From contig NZ_LMID01000010.1 in the NCBI RefSeq assembly GCF_001428605.1, forward strand, positions 227,195 to 291,194: a DNA stretch of 64,000 bases. The letters run 5' to 3'. Both the position numbers and the translations under genes were made by a program. Positions within the stretch are counted from its first letter, which is position 1. Every line of letters starts with the position of its first letter. Under the pieces are notes generated by a model that did no database searches, was not told the origin of the DNA, and worked only from the letters and a program-made list of their open reading frames with translations. Source of the stretch: Sphingomonas sp. Root720. GTDB lineage: Bacteria > Pseudomonadota > Alphaproteobacteria > Sphingomonadales > Sphingomonadaceae. Below, piece by piece: positions 44,442 through 53,802 of the stretch.

Positions 44442-46636
44442 AAGCGATAGTCCCAGCCGAGGGTCAAGGTGCGCCCGCGCCCCGCGAAATAGGCGAGGTT
44501 ATCGGTCGGAAGCCGGGTGTCGCTGCTGTAGTCGATATATTGCCTATCGAACAGGTTCTGGACGCTGAAGCTCAGGCCGCCGAGCTTCGTCTGGTAGCGG
44601 ACCGACATATCGGTCAGGTTATAGCCGCCGAAATTGTTGCGCGGATCGGGGTTCGCCTTGCCGTGGAAGGTGCGCGACAGATAGAAATTGGTCTGCACCA
44701 GCGCCGACAGAGGCCCGCTATTGTAGCTGGCCGACAGGTTGAGCCGGTCGGGCGAAATGTTGGCGCCGTCGAGATCGGTGTCGACGACGCCGTCCGGATT
44801 GGCGGTGTCGCTGTCATAGCGGCCCTTGATCATGGCATAGCCGACGCCGACCTTCAGACCTTCGACCGGCGTCTGGGTACGCAGGTTGACCTCCAGCCCC
44901 TCGATCTCGACGCGCTGGCGCTGGACGTCGAAGATGCGATCGGGCCGGGCGATCAGCAACTGCCCCTTGTCGCTGGACGACCAGAAATAGGTGACCGAGG
45001 CGTCGATCGGACCGCGCTTCACCTCGAGCCCGAGCTCGCGGTTGTTCGAGACGATCGGGCTGACGTCGGCGAAGGTGTCGATATCGATGCCGGGTCGGTT
45101 CACGGCGCGGGTGATGCGGCCGATATCGGGTACGGTGAAGCCCTCCGCATAGCTGGCATAGGCGCGGATCCCCTGCCACGGCTCGAAGATGATGCCGCCA
45201 TTGAGCAGCACATCGTCGAACTTCGGCTTGCCGCCCGCCACGTCGACGCCCCCGAAGGTCGCCGGGTTGGGCGGCGTGCCGGTGGCGGTGGTGGAGGCGA
45301 GCGTATGATAATCGGCGATCTTGATCTGCACATTCTCCCAGCGCGCGCCGCCGGCGAAGCGCAGCTTGCCGTCGAACAGGCCTAGATTGAGCTGCGCGAA
45401 TGGCGCCAGGCTGCGGAAATCGCTGGGCGGCACCCAGACGCGACCGGTCGCAATCAGCCGCTGCTCGGTCTTGTCGAACAGGGTATCGAGGCCGAGGATC
45501 GCGGTCAGCGCCTCGAATCCGGGCACGGCGCGCTCATAGCTGAACTTGGCGCCCAGCTTGCGCGAGCGGTTCTGCGACTGATCGAACAGGGTGCCGATCG
45601 GTTCGATCGTGGGATCCTGGAAGGTCGCCTGCTTCGCGAACTCTCCGCCGAACGTGTCGCGGGTACGGTTGAAGAAGAACTGGGTGACCAGATTGCCCCC
45701 GGCAAGCTCGGTATCGGTATAGGTCAGGGCGACGCTTTCGGTACGGCTGGCGGCGGGCTTGCCCGGAGGCTTTGCCCGCACCGCGCTGGTCGGCACGCCG
45801 GTCAGGCGATTGCCGTCGATGGCGCGGTAGTCGCCATCGCCCTCCATCTCGAACCGGCTGGCGATCAGATCGAGCCGGGCGCTGCCCGACACAGCATAGC
45901 CGAGCCGCGTGAAAAAATTCGTAGTCTTCGAATCCTGTGTTTCGCCCTGCGTCAGGTTCAGGCCGACCCGGCGCCCGTCGCCGTCATAATAGACGCCGCG
46001 CTTTTCGTAAGTGGCGCCGATCGTCACATCGAAATCGCCGGCCTTGTACTGGACGAGGCCACCGGCCTTGCCGCCGATGCCGTCCTTGCTGAACCCGTCG
46101 TCGGCGGTGCCCTGAAGCAGCACTCGGCCGGAAATACCGTCCTGCGTCGGGATACCGACCGTCACCTGGTTGACGATGCCGCCGGTGCCGCCGATCCCCT
46201 GCAACGCGTTCGAACCGTAGATCAGCTCGACCCGGTCGATGAAGAAACCGTCGATCGTGAAGCCGTCGCGGCTACCGTCGCGCAGCGGCGTCGACTGCGG
46301 AATGCCGTTGATCGCGTAGAGCGGCGAACGGCCGCGCAGCGTCTCGCCCGCGCCGGACAGCTTCTGCCGGGTCGGCGAGAAGGACGGCGTGAGTGCCGCG
46401 ACCGCATCGTTCACCGATCCCGCTATGGCGATCTGCCGGTCGAGATCGGCCTTGCCGATGACGTCGACGGTCAGCGGCAGCGCGTTGGCGGGCAGGATGC
46501 TGCGCGCGGCGGTGACGACGATGTCGTCCCGGATCGCTTCAGTACCGGCTTCGGCATCGGGACCGGCCTGCGCGAGTGCCGGCACGGCGATGGCCAACGC
46601 GGTCATGGACGCGGCGATACGGAGCGAGCGGATCAT
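44438..46636 (-). CDS. TonB-dependent outer-membrane receptor
   Basis: 732 aa from ATG 46636, with GGGGGAAAG upstream. Signal peptide ending ALA-Q, a TonB-box-like DDIVVTA at about residue 38, a plug domain (LRGRSPLYAINGIPQ; GSNALQGIGGTGGIVN) and a beta barrel ending in the outer-membrane terminal aromatic residue DYRF. Overall it resembles ferric-siderophore receptors of the FhuE/FecA type. The paired PepSY protein supports iron. Upstream (46684-46702) the minus strand carries TGATAATCACTTGCAA, with one GATAAT hexamer like half a Fur site, a weak hint only. Confidence 0.88.
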   Translation of the reverse strand: MIRSLRIAASMTALAIAVPALAQAGPDAEAGTEAIRDDIVVTAARSILPANALPLTVDVIGKADLDRQIAIAGSVNDAVAALTPSFSPTRQKLSGAGETLRGRSPLYAINGIPQSTPLRDGSRDGFTIDGFFIDRVELIYGSNALQGIGGTGGIVNQVTVGIPTQDGISGRVLLQGTADDGFSKDGIGGKAGGLVQYKAGDFDVTIGATYEKRGVYYDGDGRRVGLNLTQGETQDSKTTNFFTRLGYAVSGSARLDLIASRFEMEGDGDYRAIDGNRLTGVPTSAVRAKPPGKPAASRTESVALTYTDTELAGGNLVTQFFFNRTRDTFGGEFAKQATFQDPTIEPIGTLFDQSQNRSRKLGAKFSYERAVPGFEALTAILGLDTLFDKTEQRLIATGRVWVPPSDFRSLAPFAQLNLGLFDGKLRFAGGARWENVQIKIADYHTLASTTATGTPPNPATFGGVDVAGGKPKFDDVLLNGGIIFEPWQGIRAYASYAEGFTVPDIGRITRAVNRPGIDIDTFADVSPIVSNNRELGLEVKRGPIDASVTYFWSSSDKGQLLIARPDRIFDVQRQRVEIEGLEVNLRTQTPVEGLKVGVGYAMIKGRYDSDTANPDGVVDTDLDGANISPDRLNLSASYNSGPLSALVQTNFYLSRTFHGKANPDPRNNFGGYNLTDMSVRYQTKLGGLSFSVQNLFDRQYIDYSSDTRLPTDNLAYFAGRGRTLTLGWDYRF

Positions 46637-46725
46637 CTTTCCCCCTTTGGATTCGGGGGAGCCGCTAATCCCTCTTTCTCTCAGTTGCAAGTGATTATCA
46701 GTAGCGTCCGATCCGCAAAGACCGG

Positions 46726-47202
46726 TCAGCCGGGCAGGTGATCGCGAAAAGCCTCGATTACCTGGGCGTAGAGATCCCGCTTGAACGGAACGATCAGGTC
46801 GACCAGCTCGCCGGCATCGACCCACTTCCACGCGCGGAATTCGGGCTCGGCCGTCTCGAGGTCGACGTCGGCGTCGGTGCCCAGGAACCGGGCGACGAAC
46901 CAGTGCTGCGCCTGCCCGCGATAACGGCCGCCCCATATCTTGCCCGTCAGCTCGGGCGGCAGATCATAGAGCAGGACATCGGGCGCCCTGGCCAGGATCT
47001 CGACGAGTTCCGCCCTGATCCCGGTCTCCTCCTCGAGCTCGCGCAGCGCGCCGGCCTCGGGCTCCTCGTCGGGGTCGAGGCCACCTTGGGGCATCTGCCA
47101 GGCTTCGAGCGCGCTATCGATCCGCTGCGCCACGAAAACCTTGTCGTCGCTGTTGAGCAGCATGATCGCCGCCGCCGGACGGTAGGGGAGCGTCTTCTTC
47201 AC
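46726..47202 (-). CDS. rppH: RNA pyrophosphohydrolase RppH (Nudix)
   Basis: 158 aa Nudix hydrolase that removes pyrophosphate from 5' triphosphate mRNA ends and so starts decay. The Nudix box GGLDPDEEPEAGALRELEEE (last part REL-EE-TG) is complete, preceded by WQMPQGG as in RppH. GTG 47202 overlaps the stop of the upstream esterase gene (GTGA). Diadenosine polyphosphate hydrolysis is the alternative activity of the family. Confidence 0.9.
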   Translation of the reverse strand: MKKTLPYRPAAAIMLLNSDDKVFVAQRIDSALEAWQMPQGGLDPDEEPEAGALRELEEETGIRAELVEILARAPDVLLYDLPPELTGKIWGGRYRGQAQHWFVARFLGTDADVDLETAEPEFRAWKWVDAGELVDLIVPFKRDLYAQVIEAFRDHLPG

Positions 47203-48149
47203 GGCCGATATTCCTCGATCATCGCCTTGAATGCCGCCAGGCAGCCACGCAGATCCTCCTCCGACGAGGGGATGGCCCGGCGCAGGGTAAGCCAGCCGTG
47301 GATGTTGCCCTTGGCCTCGCGATAGACGACGGGCACGCCCGCCTCGATGCACGCCATCGCATAGGCCCGCCCCTGGTCGAGCAGCGGGTCGAGTGTCGCC
47401 ACGGAGACCAGCGCGGGCGGCATGCCGCGCTGGTCTCCCACGCGTGGCGACGCCCGCCAGTGCTGGAAATCGGGTGCATAATGGCCGTTGAACCAGCGCA
47501 GCGTATCGAGGCTGAGCATATAGCCCTCACCCAGCCGCTCGGTCGACGGATAGCGCTTGCGCAGGTCGACAGCCGGATAGAGCGGCCAGATCGCGATCAC
47601 CGGCAGCGGCGCCGGATGGTTGCGCAATGCCATGGCGGTGATGATCGTCAGGGTGCCGCCCGCGCTGTCGCCGCACAACGCCAGGGCGTTGAAGCGCCGC
47701 CCGAACAACATGCCCTGCTCGGCGATCCAGCGGGTCGCATCCTCGCAATCGTCGGGACCGCCGGGCCACGGATGCTCGGGCGCCAGCCGATAGTCGATCG
47801 ACAGCACCGGCAGGTCGAGCCCGATCGCGATGTCCGCCGCCGCCGCGTCGTACAGCTCGATGTCGCCGAGCACGAAGCCGCCGCCGTGAAAGAAGACGAC
47901 CAGCGGCCCTTCCCCGCGCTCGGGGCGCGGGTCGTAGAAGCGGGCCGGGATCGAGCGACCGTCATGGGTGGTAATGAACAGGTCCTCGCGGGTCGCGACC
48001 GGCGGGCTGTCGACATCGGCGACGGCCCGCATCCGGGCCGACATCGCGCGCGCCGTCGGCGGATCGAGTTCATGCGTCTTGGGGCCTTCGCGACTGTTGA
48101 GGTCATCGAGAAAGGCGCGGACGTCGGGGCGGACAAATTCCTCGTTCAT
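47199..48149 (-). CDS. alpha/beta hydrolase, hormone-sensitive-lipase (GDXG) family esterase
   Basis: 316 aa. Oxyanion motif HGGG (in VVFFHGGGFVLGD), nucleophile motif GDSAGG, and downstream acid and histidine (LDPLLDQG; NIHGW). These are the hallmarks of family IV bacterial esterases that cleave short acyl esters. No signal peptide, so cytoplasmic. It shares a 4-bp overlap with rppH and is divergent from the deacetylase-like gene with only 35 bp between them. Confidence 0.85.
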   Translation of the reverse strand: MNEEFVRPDVRAFLDDLNSREGPKTHELDPPTARAMSARMRAVADVDSPPVATREDLFITTHDGRSIPARFYDPRPERGEGPLVVFFHGGGFVLGDIELYDAAAADIAIGLDLPVLSIDYRLAPEHPWPGGPDDCEDATRWIAEQGMLFGRRFNALALCGDSAGGTLTIITAMALRNHPAPLPVIAIWPLYPAVDLRKRYPSTERLGEGYMLSLDTLRWFNGHYAPDFQHWRASPRVGDQRGMPPALVSVATLDPLLDQGRAYAMACIEAGVPVVYREAKGNIHGWLTLRRAIPSSEEDLRGCLAAFKAMIEEYRP

Positions 48150-48184
48150 GGCTTCCCATCGGCAAAATCGGATAAGGTGGCAAG

Positions 48185-49132
48185 ATGCTGCACGTCGTTC
48201 ACCACCCTCATTATGTCGCGCCGGCCGCGTCGGGAAGCGGCTTCGCCTTCGACAAATATGGCCTGGTGATGCAGGCGATCGAGGAAAGCGGCGCCGATCC
48301 GGTCCTCCACCGGCCCGAACCGATGCCGCACGCGTGGATCGAGGCAGTCCACGATCCCGATTATGTCGCCGAGGTCGCGGCCAGCCGGGTGCCGCCGCAC
48401 AAGACGCGGCGGATCGGCTTCCCAGTCACCGAGCGCGTGACGCGGCGCGCGTTCCTCGCCCCCGGCGGCACCTGGCTCGCGGCGAAGCTCGCGCTGGCGC
48501 ACGGCTATGCCGCCAACAGTGCGGGGGGTAGCCACCACGCGATGGCCGACACCGGTGCGGGCTATTGCGTGTTCAACGATCTCGCCGTCACCGCCAACCG
48601 GCTGATCGCCGAGCGCGATGTCGGGCGGATCATGATCGTCGACCTCGACGTCCACCAGGGCGACGGGACAGCGGTGCTGATGGCGGGACGGCCCGACATC
48701 TTCACCTTCTCGATCCACGGCGAGCGCAACTTCCCCGCACGCAAGGCGCGTTCCTCCTTCGACCTCGCGCTGCCGGACATGACCGGCGATGCCGATTACC
48801 TCGCGGTGCTGGCTGGCCATCTGCCCGCCGCGATCGATGGTTTCCGTCCCGACCTGATCCTCTACCAGGCTGGGGTCGATCCGCACCGCGACGATCGACT
48901 CGGCCGCCTCGCCCTCAGCGACGATGGCCTGCGCCGGCGCGATCGCTTCGTGATGCGGCAAGCGCGAGAGCGCGACATCCCGCTGGCCAGCGTGCTCGGC
49001 GGCGGCTATGGCGACGACCGCCTCGAAGTGGCACGACGGCATGTCCGCTCGATCCTCGCCCTGTACGGGGCCTTCCGGGAAATCGACGCTCCGGACGGTG
49101 CCGGAGCTGCTGGAGCGCTGGACTGGATCTGA
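48185..49132 (+). CDS. histone-deacetylase-like amidohydrolase (class II type)
   Basis: 315 aa arginase/deacetylase fold enzyme. [19 protein letters not shown] holds the catalytic histidine pair, and [10 protein letters not shown] the zinc ligands, with [14 protein letters not shown] further on. Bacterial relatives deacetylate acetylpolyamines, acetoin-related or other N-acetyl substrates; the substrate here is not predictable. The TGA overlaps the ATG of the DUF455 gene by one base, so the two are cotranscribed. Confidence 0.85.
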   Translation: MLHVVHHPHYVAPAASGSGFAFDKYGLVMQAIEESGADPVLHRPEPMPHAWIEAVHDPDYVAEVAASRVPPHKTRRIGFPVTERVTRRAFLAPGGTWLAAKLALAHGYAANSAGGSHHAMADTGAGYCVFNDLAVTANRLIAERDVGRIMIVDLDVHQGDGTAVLMAGRPDIFTFSIHGERNFPARKARSSFDLALPDMTGDADYLAVLAGHLPAAIDGFRPDLILYQAGVDPHRDDRLGRLALSDDGLRRRDRFVMRQARERDIPLASVLGGGYGDDRLEVARRHVRSILALYGAFREIDAPDGAGAAGALDWI

Positions 49133-49977
49133 TGGTCTCCGACATCTCGGCCGCCTGCCGGGCCGTCCTCGACGAAGCCCAACCGCTCGCCAAGGTGAAG
49201 GCGGCTCGCCGGGCGGCCCGCGAGTGGCGCCTCGGCCGAACCGCCTGGGGCTTCGGCACGGCGATGCCCGATCGTCCGGCGCGCACCGGCCGGCCGCCGT
49301 TGCTACCGCCCTCGCACATGCCAAAGCGCGGCCGTGCCGGATCGCCACGGGCGCGGATCGCGATGCTCCATGCGCTCGCCCATATCGAATATGTCGCGAT
49401 CGACCTCGCCTTCGATCTTGTCGGGCGGTTCGGCGGGCATTTCCCCCGCCGCTTCGTGGACGATTGGGTCGCGGTCGGTGCCGAGGAGGCAATGCACTTC
49501 GCACTGATCGAACGGCGGCTGATTGCATATGGTGCACGCTACGGCGACCTGCCGGCGCATGACGGCCTGTGGGAGGCGGCAGCGGAAACGGCGCATGATC
49601 CGCTGGCGCGGCTGGCGGTGGTGCCGATGGTGCTCGAAGCCCGGGGCCTCGACGTAACCCCTTCTCTGATAAGCCGTTTCGACGCCGCGGGCGATGACCG
49701 GTCGGCGCGGATCATGCGCCGGATCGCCGAAGACGAGGTCGACCATGTCGCGGCCGGAGTCGCATGGTTCCGATTCTTGTGCGACGCAGCGCGAATCGAT
49801 TGCGTGCAAAGTTGGCAATCGATGGTCCAGCTACACTTCCGGGGACCGGTTAAACCTCCGTTCAACGACTCGGCGCGCGATAGGGCCGGTCTGACGAAAG
49901 AGATGATGGTCGGGGTTGCCGCCCCCCACGATCTTTCTCACAACCCCACCAGTCGCGTGAGGGGGGGCAATTCCTGA
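49132..49977 (+). CDS. DUF455 ferritin-like protein
   Basis: 281 aa. Four-helix ferritin-like arrangement with Glu/His metal-type motifs: HALAHIEYVAIDLAFD, EEAMHFALIE, EARGLDVTP and EDEVDHVAAG. DUF455 proteins resemble tRNA-modifying MiaE-like or other di-iron enzymes, but no function is established. It starts one base within the deacetylase-like gene. The coding end contains a C-rich/G-rich inverted repeat (about 49917-49972) that may act in termination. Confidence 0.8.
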   Translation: MVSDISAACRAVLDEAQPLAKVKAARRAAREWRLGRTAWGFGTAMPDRPARTGRPPLLPPSHMPKRGRAGSPRARIAMLHALAHIEYVAIDLAFDLVGRFGGHFPRRFVDDWVAVGAEEAMHFALIERRLIAYGARYGDLPAHDGLWEAAAETAHDPLARLAVVPMVLEARGLDVTPSLISRFDAAGDDRSARIMRRIAEDEVDHVAAGVAWFRFLCDAARIDCVQSWQSMVQLHFRGPVKPPFNDSARDRAGLTKEMMVGVAAPHDLSHNPTSRVRGGNS

Positions 49978-50042
49978 CGTCGGCGTAACAGGGTCCGACC
50001 GGGCATCCGGTTCGGACAAAGCGTTCCGATGTCGGGGGAATT

Positions 50043-50729
50043 ATGCACCTGGTTTCTATTCTTCTGACGGGTCTGCGCCTGCTCGCCCGACCGATCTCTT
50101 CGGTCCAAACGAAGCTCTTCGCCGCAGCATTGCTGCTGACGGCGTCTACCGCGCCCGCCCTGGCACAGGACGGCAACCTCAATACAAACGCCCAGGCCGC
50201 CGCCAAGTTCCAGGCCATCTTCCTTTCCTGGAAAAAGCTCGACACGGTCAACGTCGCCGCCACGGGCGCAATTTCGATTCCGTCGATCCTGCCGATCGCG
50301 AAGTTCACCTTCTCCAGCGCCTTCGGCGTCCGGTCCGATCCGTTCGCCGGCTCTGCCGCGATGCACGCCGGCATCGATCTGGCCTCGCCCAGCGGTACCC
50401 CGATCTATGCGACCGCCGACGGCATGGTCGATCGCGCCGAATGGTCCGGCGGCTATGGCAACATGGTCGAGATCGAGCATGGCAAGGGCATCTCGACCCG
50501 CTACGGTCATATGTCGCGCATCGCCGCCCATCCGGGCCAGCGGATCAAGCGCGGCGATCTGATCGGCTATGTCGGCTCGACCGGCCGCTCGACCGGCAAC
50601 CATCTCCATTATGAGGTCCGCATCGACGGCCGCGCCGTCAACCCGATGCCCTTCCTGCAGTCGGCCAACTACATCATGGCCGTCAACGAGCAGAATTCCG
50701 ACATCGCGCAGGGTGGTCCCGAGGATTGA
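50043..50729 (+). CDS. secreted M23 (LytM) family metallopeptidase
   Basis: 228 aa. A signal peptide of about 42 residues ending ALA-Q, then a LytM domain with zinc ligands in MHAGIDLA (H..D) and HLHYEV, and catalytic RYGHMS. It should cleave peptidoglycan peptide crosslinks or, if regulatory, activate amidases. No coiled coil of the EnvC type is seen. ATG 50043 follows GGGGGAATT. It ends at the terminator at 50764-50795. Confidence 0.88.
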   Translation: MHLVSILLTGLRLLARPISSVQTKLFAAALLLTASTAPALAQDGNLNTNAQAAAKFQAIFLSWKKLDTVNVAATGAISIPSILPIAKFTFSSAFGVRSDPFAGSAAMHAGIDLASPSGTPIYATADGMVDRAEWSGGYGNMVEIEHGKGISTRYGHMSRIAAHPGQRIKRGDLIGYVGSTGRSTGNHLHYEVRIDGRAVNPMPFLQSANYIMAVNEQNSDIAQGGPED

Positions 50730-50763
50730 TCCTCCCGATCCGGCTGGGATAAAAAAGGGAAAA

Positions 50764-50795
50764 GGCCGCCGGCGATTGTCGGGGGCCTTTTTAAT
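50764..50795 (+). terminator. intrinsic terminator after the M23 peptidase gene
   Basis: GGCCGCCG, loop GCGATTGT, CGGGGGCC, then TTTTT, within 40 bp after the stop. A textbook stem plus U-run. Confidence 0.85.
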
Positions 50796-50810
50796 CCCTA
50801 TCTTCGGGCC

Positions 50811-51146
50811 ATGGATGCAATGCCCGACATCGACCTGACCCCGTCCGCCGCGGCGCGGGTCGCCCTCATCGCCAGCAAGACCGGCAAACCCGCGATCCTG
50901 CGGCTGGCAATCGACGGCGGCGGCTGCGCGGGCTTCCAGTACAAGTTCGAGCTGGCCGAGGCCCCCGACGACGACGACACCGTCGCAACCCGCGACGGCG
51001 TGACCCTTGTGGTCGATCCGATGAGCCTCGACCTCGTGCGCGGCGGCGCGGTCGATTATGTCGAATCGCTCGGCGGCGCCGCCTTTCGTGTCACCAATCC
51101 CAATGCGGCCTCGGGCTGCGGCTGCGGTTCGAGCTTCTCGGTCTGA
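50811..51146 (+). CDS. erpA: A-type iron-sulfur carrier (ErpA/IscA family)
   Basis: 111 aa HesB fold. The three cluster-binding cysteines are in GGCAGFQY and SGCGCGSSF. It delivers Fe-S clusters to client enzymes in the cytoplasm. ATG 50811; ATG 50820 is also possible. In many alphaproteobacteria this gene sits beside dgt; here it stands next to the exonuclease gene, 26 kb from dgt. ErpA versus IscA cannot be settled by eye. Confidence 0.88.
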   Translation: MDAMPDIDLTPSAAARVALIASKTGKPAILRLAIDGGGCAGFQYKFELAEAPDDDDTVATRDGVTLVVDPMSLDLVRGGAVDYVESLGGAAFRVTNPNAASGCGCGSSFSV

Positions 51147-51257
51147 GCTCAGCCGACCCGCATCATTCTCGCTTATCGACGTCACCGCGCCGGCGTGACG
51201 GCCATCATTTGTGACGCAATGGGTGACGGTGCGCTTCCGCCGCGCTATCCCGCTCCG

Positions 51258-52034
51258 ATGAAGATCGCGACGTTCAACATCAACGGGATCAAGGCCCGCC
51301 TCCCCCGCCTCGTCGAGTGGCTCGAGCAGAAGTCGCCCGATGTCGCCTGCCTGCAGGAGATTAAGACTTCCGACGAGACCTTTCCGATCGCCGAGATCGA
51401 GGCCGCCGGCTACGGCGCCATCTGGCACGGGCAGAAGGGCTTCAACGGTGTCGCCATCCTCGCCAAGGGCGCCCAGCCGGTCGAGCGACGCAAGGGTCTG
51501 CCCGACGATCCCGACCCCAGCCACAGCCGCTATATCGAGGCCGAGGTGAACGGGGTGATCGTCGCGTCGATCTACCTGCCCAACGGCAATCCGCTGCCGG
51601 GCCCCAAGTTCGACTACAAGCTCGCCTGGTTCGACCGGCTGATCGGCCATGCCGCCGACCTGTGGACCGAAGAGATGCCGGTGGTGTTGGCCGGTGACTA
51701 TAATGTCATCCCTACCCCATCGACCGACGACGTCTTCTCCGAACGCGCGATGGCGAGCGACGCGCTGACCCAGCCCGAAAGCCGGGCCGCCTTTCGCCGC
51801 CTCTGCCATGCGGGCTGGACCGACGCGGTCCGCACCATTCATCCGCACGGACCCGTCTATACCTTCTGGGATTATCAGGCGGGTGCGTGGCAACGTGATG
51901 CCGGCTTCCGCATCGACCATCTGATGCTGAGCCCGGCGGCCGCGGACCGGTTGAACAACGCCGGCGTCGACAAGGACACGCGCGCGCTCGAGAAGGCCAG
52001 CGACCATGCGCCGACCTGGATCACCCTAAGGTAA
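51258..52034 (+). CDS. xth: exodeoxyribonuclease III (AP endonuclease)
   Basis: 258 aa. Base-excision repair nuclease of the Xth family. MKIATFNINGIKAR, LQEIKT, GDYNVIP and the late SDHAPTW are the metal and catalytic motifs. ATG 51258 starts at the conserved N-terminus; an in-frame start at 51195 would add 21 residues without homology. A 111-bp spacer separates it from erpA. Confidence 0.93.
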   Translation: MKIATFNINGIKARLPRLVEWLEQKSPDVACLQEIKTSDETFPIAEIEAAGYGAIWHGQKGFNGVAILAKGAQPVERRKGLPDDPDPSHSRYIEAEVNGVIVASIYLPNGNPLPGPKFDYKLAWFDRLIGHAADLWTEEMPVVLAGDYNVIPTPSTDDVFSERAMASDALTQPESRAAFRRLCHAGWTDAVRTIHPHGPVYTFWDYQAGAWQRDAGFRIDHLMLSPAAADRLNNAGVDKDTRALEKASDHAPTWITLR

Positions 52035-52097
52035 TTGCGCAACCGTTCCGTCTCGATTCCGGTATAAGGTCGAAAGACCAAGGGAGTGGGGACTCAT

Positions 52098-52835
52098 ATG
52101 GTAGACCGGATCGATTCCTCGCGGGCTCGGACGCCCGAGCGCCGCTTCTTCGCGGTGATGGCGGCGACGATGGTGGCGACCATCATCATCGGTTTCCTGC
52201 CGAGCTATTTCCTCCGCGGCCTCGTCAGCTTCGGACCCCCGCCACCATCGCTGACGCCGCTGGTCCATCTGCACGGCACATTGTTTACCGCCTGGATGCT
52301 ACTGTTCCTCGTACAGGTCTTGCTCGTCACCGGCGGCCGTCGCGACATTCACCGCAGGCTCGGCATCGCGGCGATCCCGTTGCTGCCCGCGATGATCGCC
52401 GTCGCGACGCTGAGCGGCCTCCATCAGGTCGGGCGCGCCTCCGGTCCACCGATCGTCCCGCCGCTGAGCTGGCTGTCGATCCCGCTACTAGGCGTGCCCG
52501 TATTCGGCGGCCTGATCGCCGCCGCACTGGTCAAGCGCAACGACCCTGCCAGCCACAAGCGTTACATGGTCCTAGCCATGATCGAGATGACGAGCCCCGG
52601 CCTGGGACGCTGGCCATGGCCCGCCTTCATTCCCGGCCCGGTCGTCCTGTTCGGTTTCAGCGACCTGTTCCTGCTCGCGCTGATCACGTGGGATCTGAAG
52701 CGATATGGCAGGGTCCACCGCGCGACCGCGATCGGCGGCGCCTGCCTCGTCGGATCGCAGGCGATCCGGATCGCGGTGTGGCAGACCGAACCCTGGATCG
52801 CCTTCGCGCGCTGGGCGGTCGGCCTTATCGGCTGA
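52098..52835 (+). CDS. polytopic membrane protein, unknown function
   Basis: 245 aa with about seven predicted membrane spans (first near FFAVMAATMVATIIIGFLP, then HLHGTLFTAWMLLFLVQV and further spans at roughly even spacing). Histidines HLHG in span 2 and RRDIHRRLG in the next loop recall haem- or copper-binding small membrane proteins, but no family is secure. ATG 52098 is preferred over a GTG at 52086 because AAGGGAGTGGGG precedes it. Convergent with the DUF1244 gene, 4 bp apart. Confidence 0.65.
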   Translation: MVDRIDSSRARTPERRFFAVMAATMVATIIIGFLPSYFLRGLVSFGPPPPSLTPLVHLHGTLFTAWMLLFLVQVLLVTGGRRDIHRRLGIAAIPLLPAMIAVATLSGLHQVGRASGPPIVPPLSWLSIPLLGVPVFGGLIAAALVKRNDPASHKRYMVLAMIEMTSPGLGRWPWPAFIPGPVVLFGFSDLFLLALITWDLKRYGRVHRATAIGGACLVGSQAIRIAVWQTEPWIAFARWAVGLIG

Positions 52836-52839
52836 GGCC

Positions 52840-53136
52840 TCAGCCTGCCTTGTTCCTCGCGACGCTCGCCTCCATCCGGGCGAGCTGCTCGGAAGTCGCG
52901 GGCGGCTGCTTGGCCTTCCATTCCGAATAGGGCATCGCATAGACCGCCTCGCGCGCGGCATCCTTGTCGACCGCGCCCGCCGAACCCTCGGCGAGCCAGT
53001 CCGACAGACAATTTCGGCAGAAGCCGGCCAGTCCCATCAGGTCGACATTCTGCACATCGTCACGATGCTGGAGGTGGCGGACCAGCCGGCGGAACGCCGC
53101 GGCCGCATGCTTGTCGTCGATATCGTCGATCGTCAT
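52840..53136 (-). CDS. DUF1244 family protein
   Basis: 98 aa. FRRLVRHLQHRDDVQNVDLM and LAGFCRNCLSDW are the diagnostic conserved blocks of DUF1244, a small soluble cytoplasmic family of proteobacteria with two invariant cysteines and no assigned function. It ends a leftward run of six genes; 10 bp separate it from the LysE gene. Confidence 0.88.
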   Translation of the reverse strand: MTIDDIDDKHAAAAFRRLVRHLQHRDDVQNVDLMGLAGFCRNCLSDWLAEGSAGAVDKDAAREAVYAMPYSEWKAKQPPATSEQLARMEASVARNKAG

Positions 53137-53146
53137 CCCACTCTCC

Positions 53147-53779
53147 TCAACGTTCGCGCCACGCCAGTAGCGACAGCCCGAACAGGATGAACAGCGCGCC
53201 GCTTACCCGGCTCAGCTGGCGTTGCCATTCGGCGCGGCGAAGATAGCGGGCCAGGGTGCGCCCGCCGGTCGCATAGGTCATATACCAGCCCGACTCGATC
53301 ACCACGAAGGTTGCCAGCAGGATCGCGAATTGCGGCCCCTTGGGAAGCGCAGGAGCGATGAACTGGGGGAAGAAGGCCGCGGCGAAGATCAAGGCCTTCG
53401 GATTGCTGAGGCTGATCAGGAAACCGGCGCGGAACAATTCGCCCGGCGTCCTACGTTGCGGCTCGATCGCATCGGACGCAATGTCGATCGGCGCACCCTC
53501 ATCCCGCCATGCCTTGACGCCGATCCAGATCAGATAGGCCGCGCCCATGATCTTGATCGCCGTCAGCAACTGCGGCAAGGCGGCGAGCAGCGCGCTCATT
53601 CCCATCGCCGACAGGCCGAACAGGCAGAGCAGCGCCAGCATGCACCCAGCCATGGTGAAGATCGCCCGGCCGAAGCCGTGCCGCATGCTCTGGGTCATGA
53701 CGTGCAGCATATTGGGCCCCGGCATCGCCGAGATCACAAAGGTCGCACAGACGAAGATCCACCAGATTTGCAGCGACAT
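53147..53779 (-). CDS. LysE/RhtB family amino-acid exporter
   Basis: 210 aa with five to six membrane spans. The N-terminal AMPGPNMLHVMTQSMRHG is the family signature (PGP then G), and SLSNPKALIFAAAFFPQF is the conserved middle block. Family members export basic amino acids, threonine or homoserine lactones; the substrate is not predictable. 23 bp after the ceramide-synthase-like gene on the same strand. Confidence 0.88.
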   Translation of the reverse strand: MSLQIWWIFVCATFVISAMPGPNMLHVMTQSMRHGFGRAIFTMAGCMLALLCLFGLSAMGMSALLAALPQLLTAIKIMGAAYLIWIGVKAWRDEGAPIDIASDAIEPQRRTPGELFRAGFLISLSNPKALIFAAAFFPQFIAPALPKGPQFAILLATFVVIESGWYMTYATGGRTLARYLRRAEWQRQLSRVSGALFILFGLSLLAWRER

Positions 53780-53802
53780 CGGTGCTTCCCATGAGTCGGG
53801 GA

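Noticed and set aside
46637-46936. 100-codon N-terminal extension of the TonB receptor frame
   Set aside because: The extension is Arg/Gly-rich and precedes a perfect signal peptide at 46636; it overlaps the antisense of rppH.
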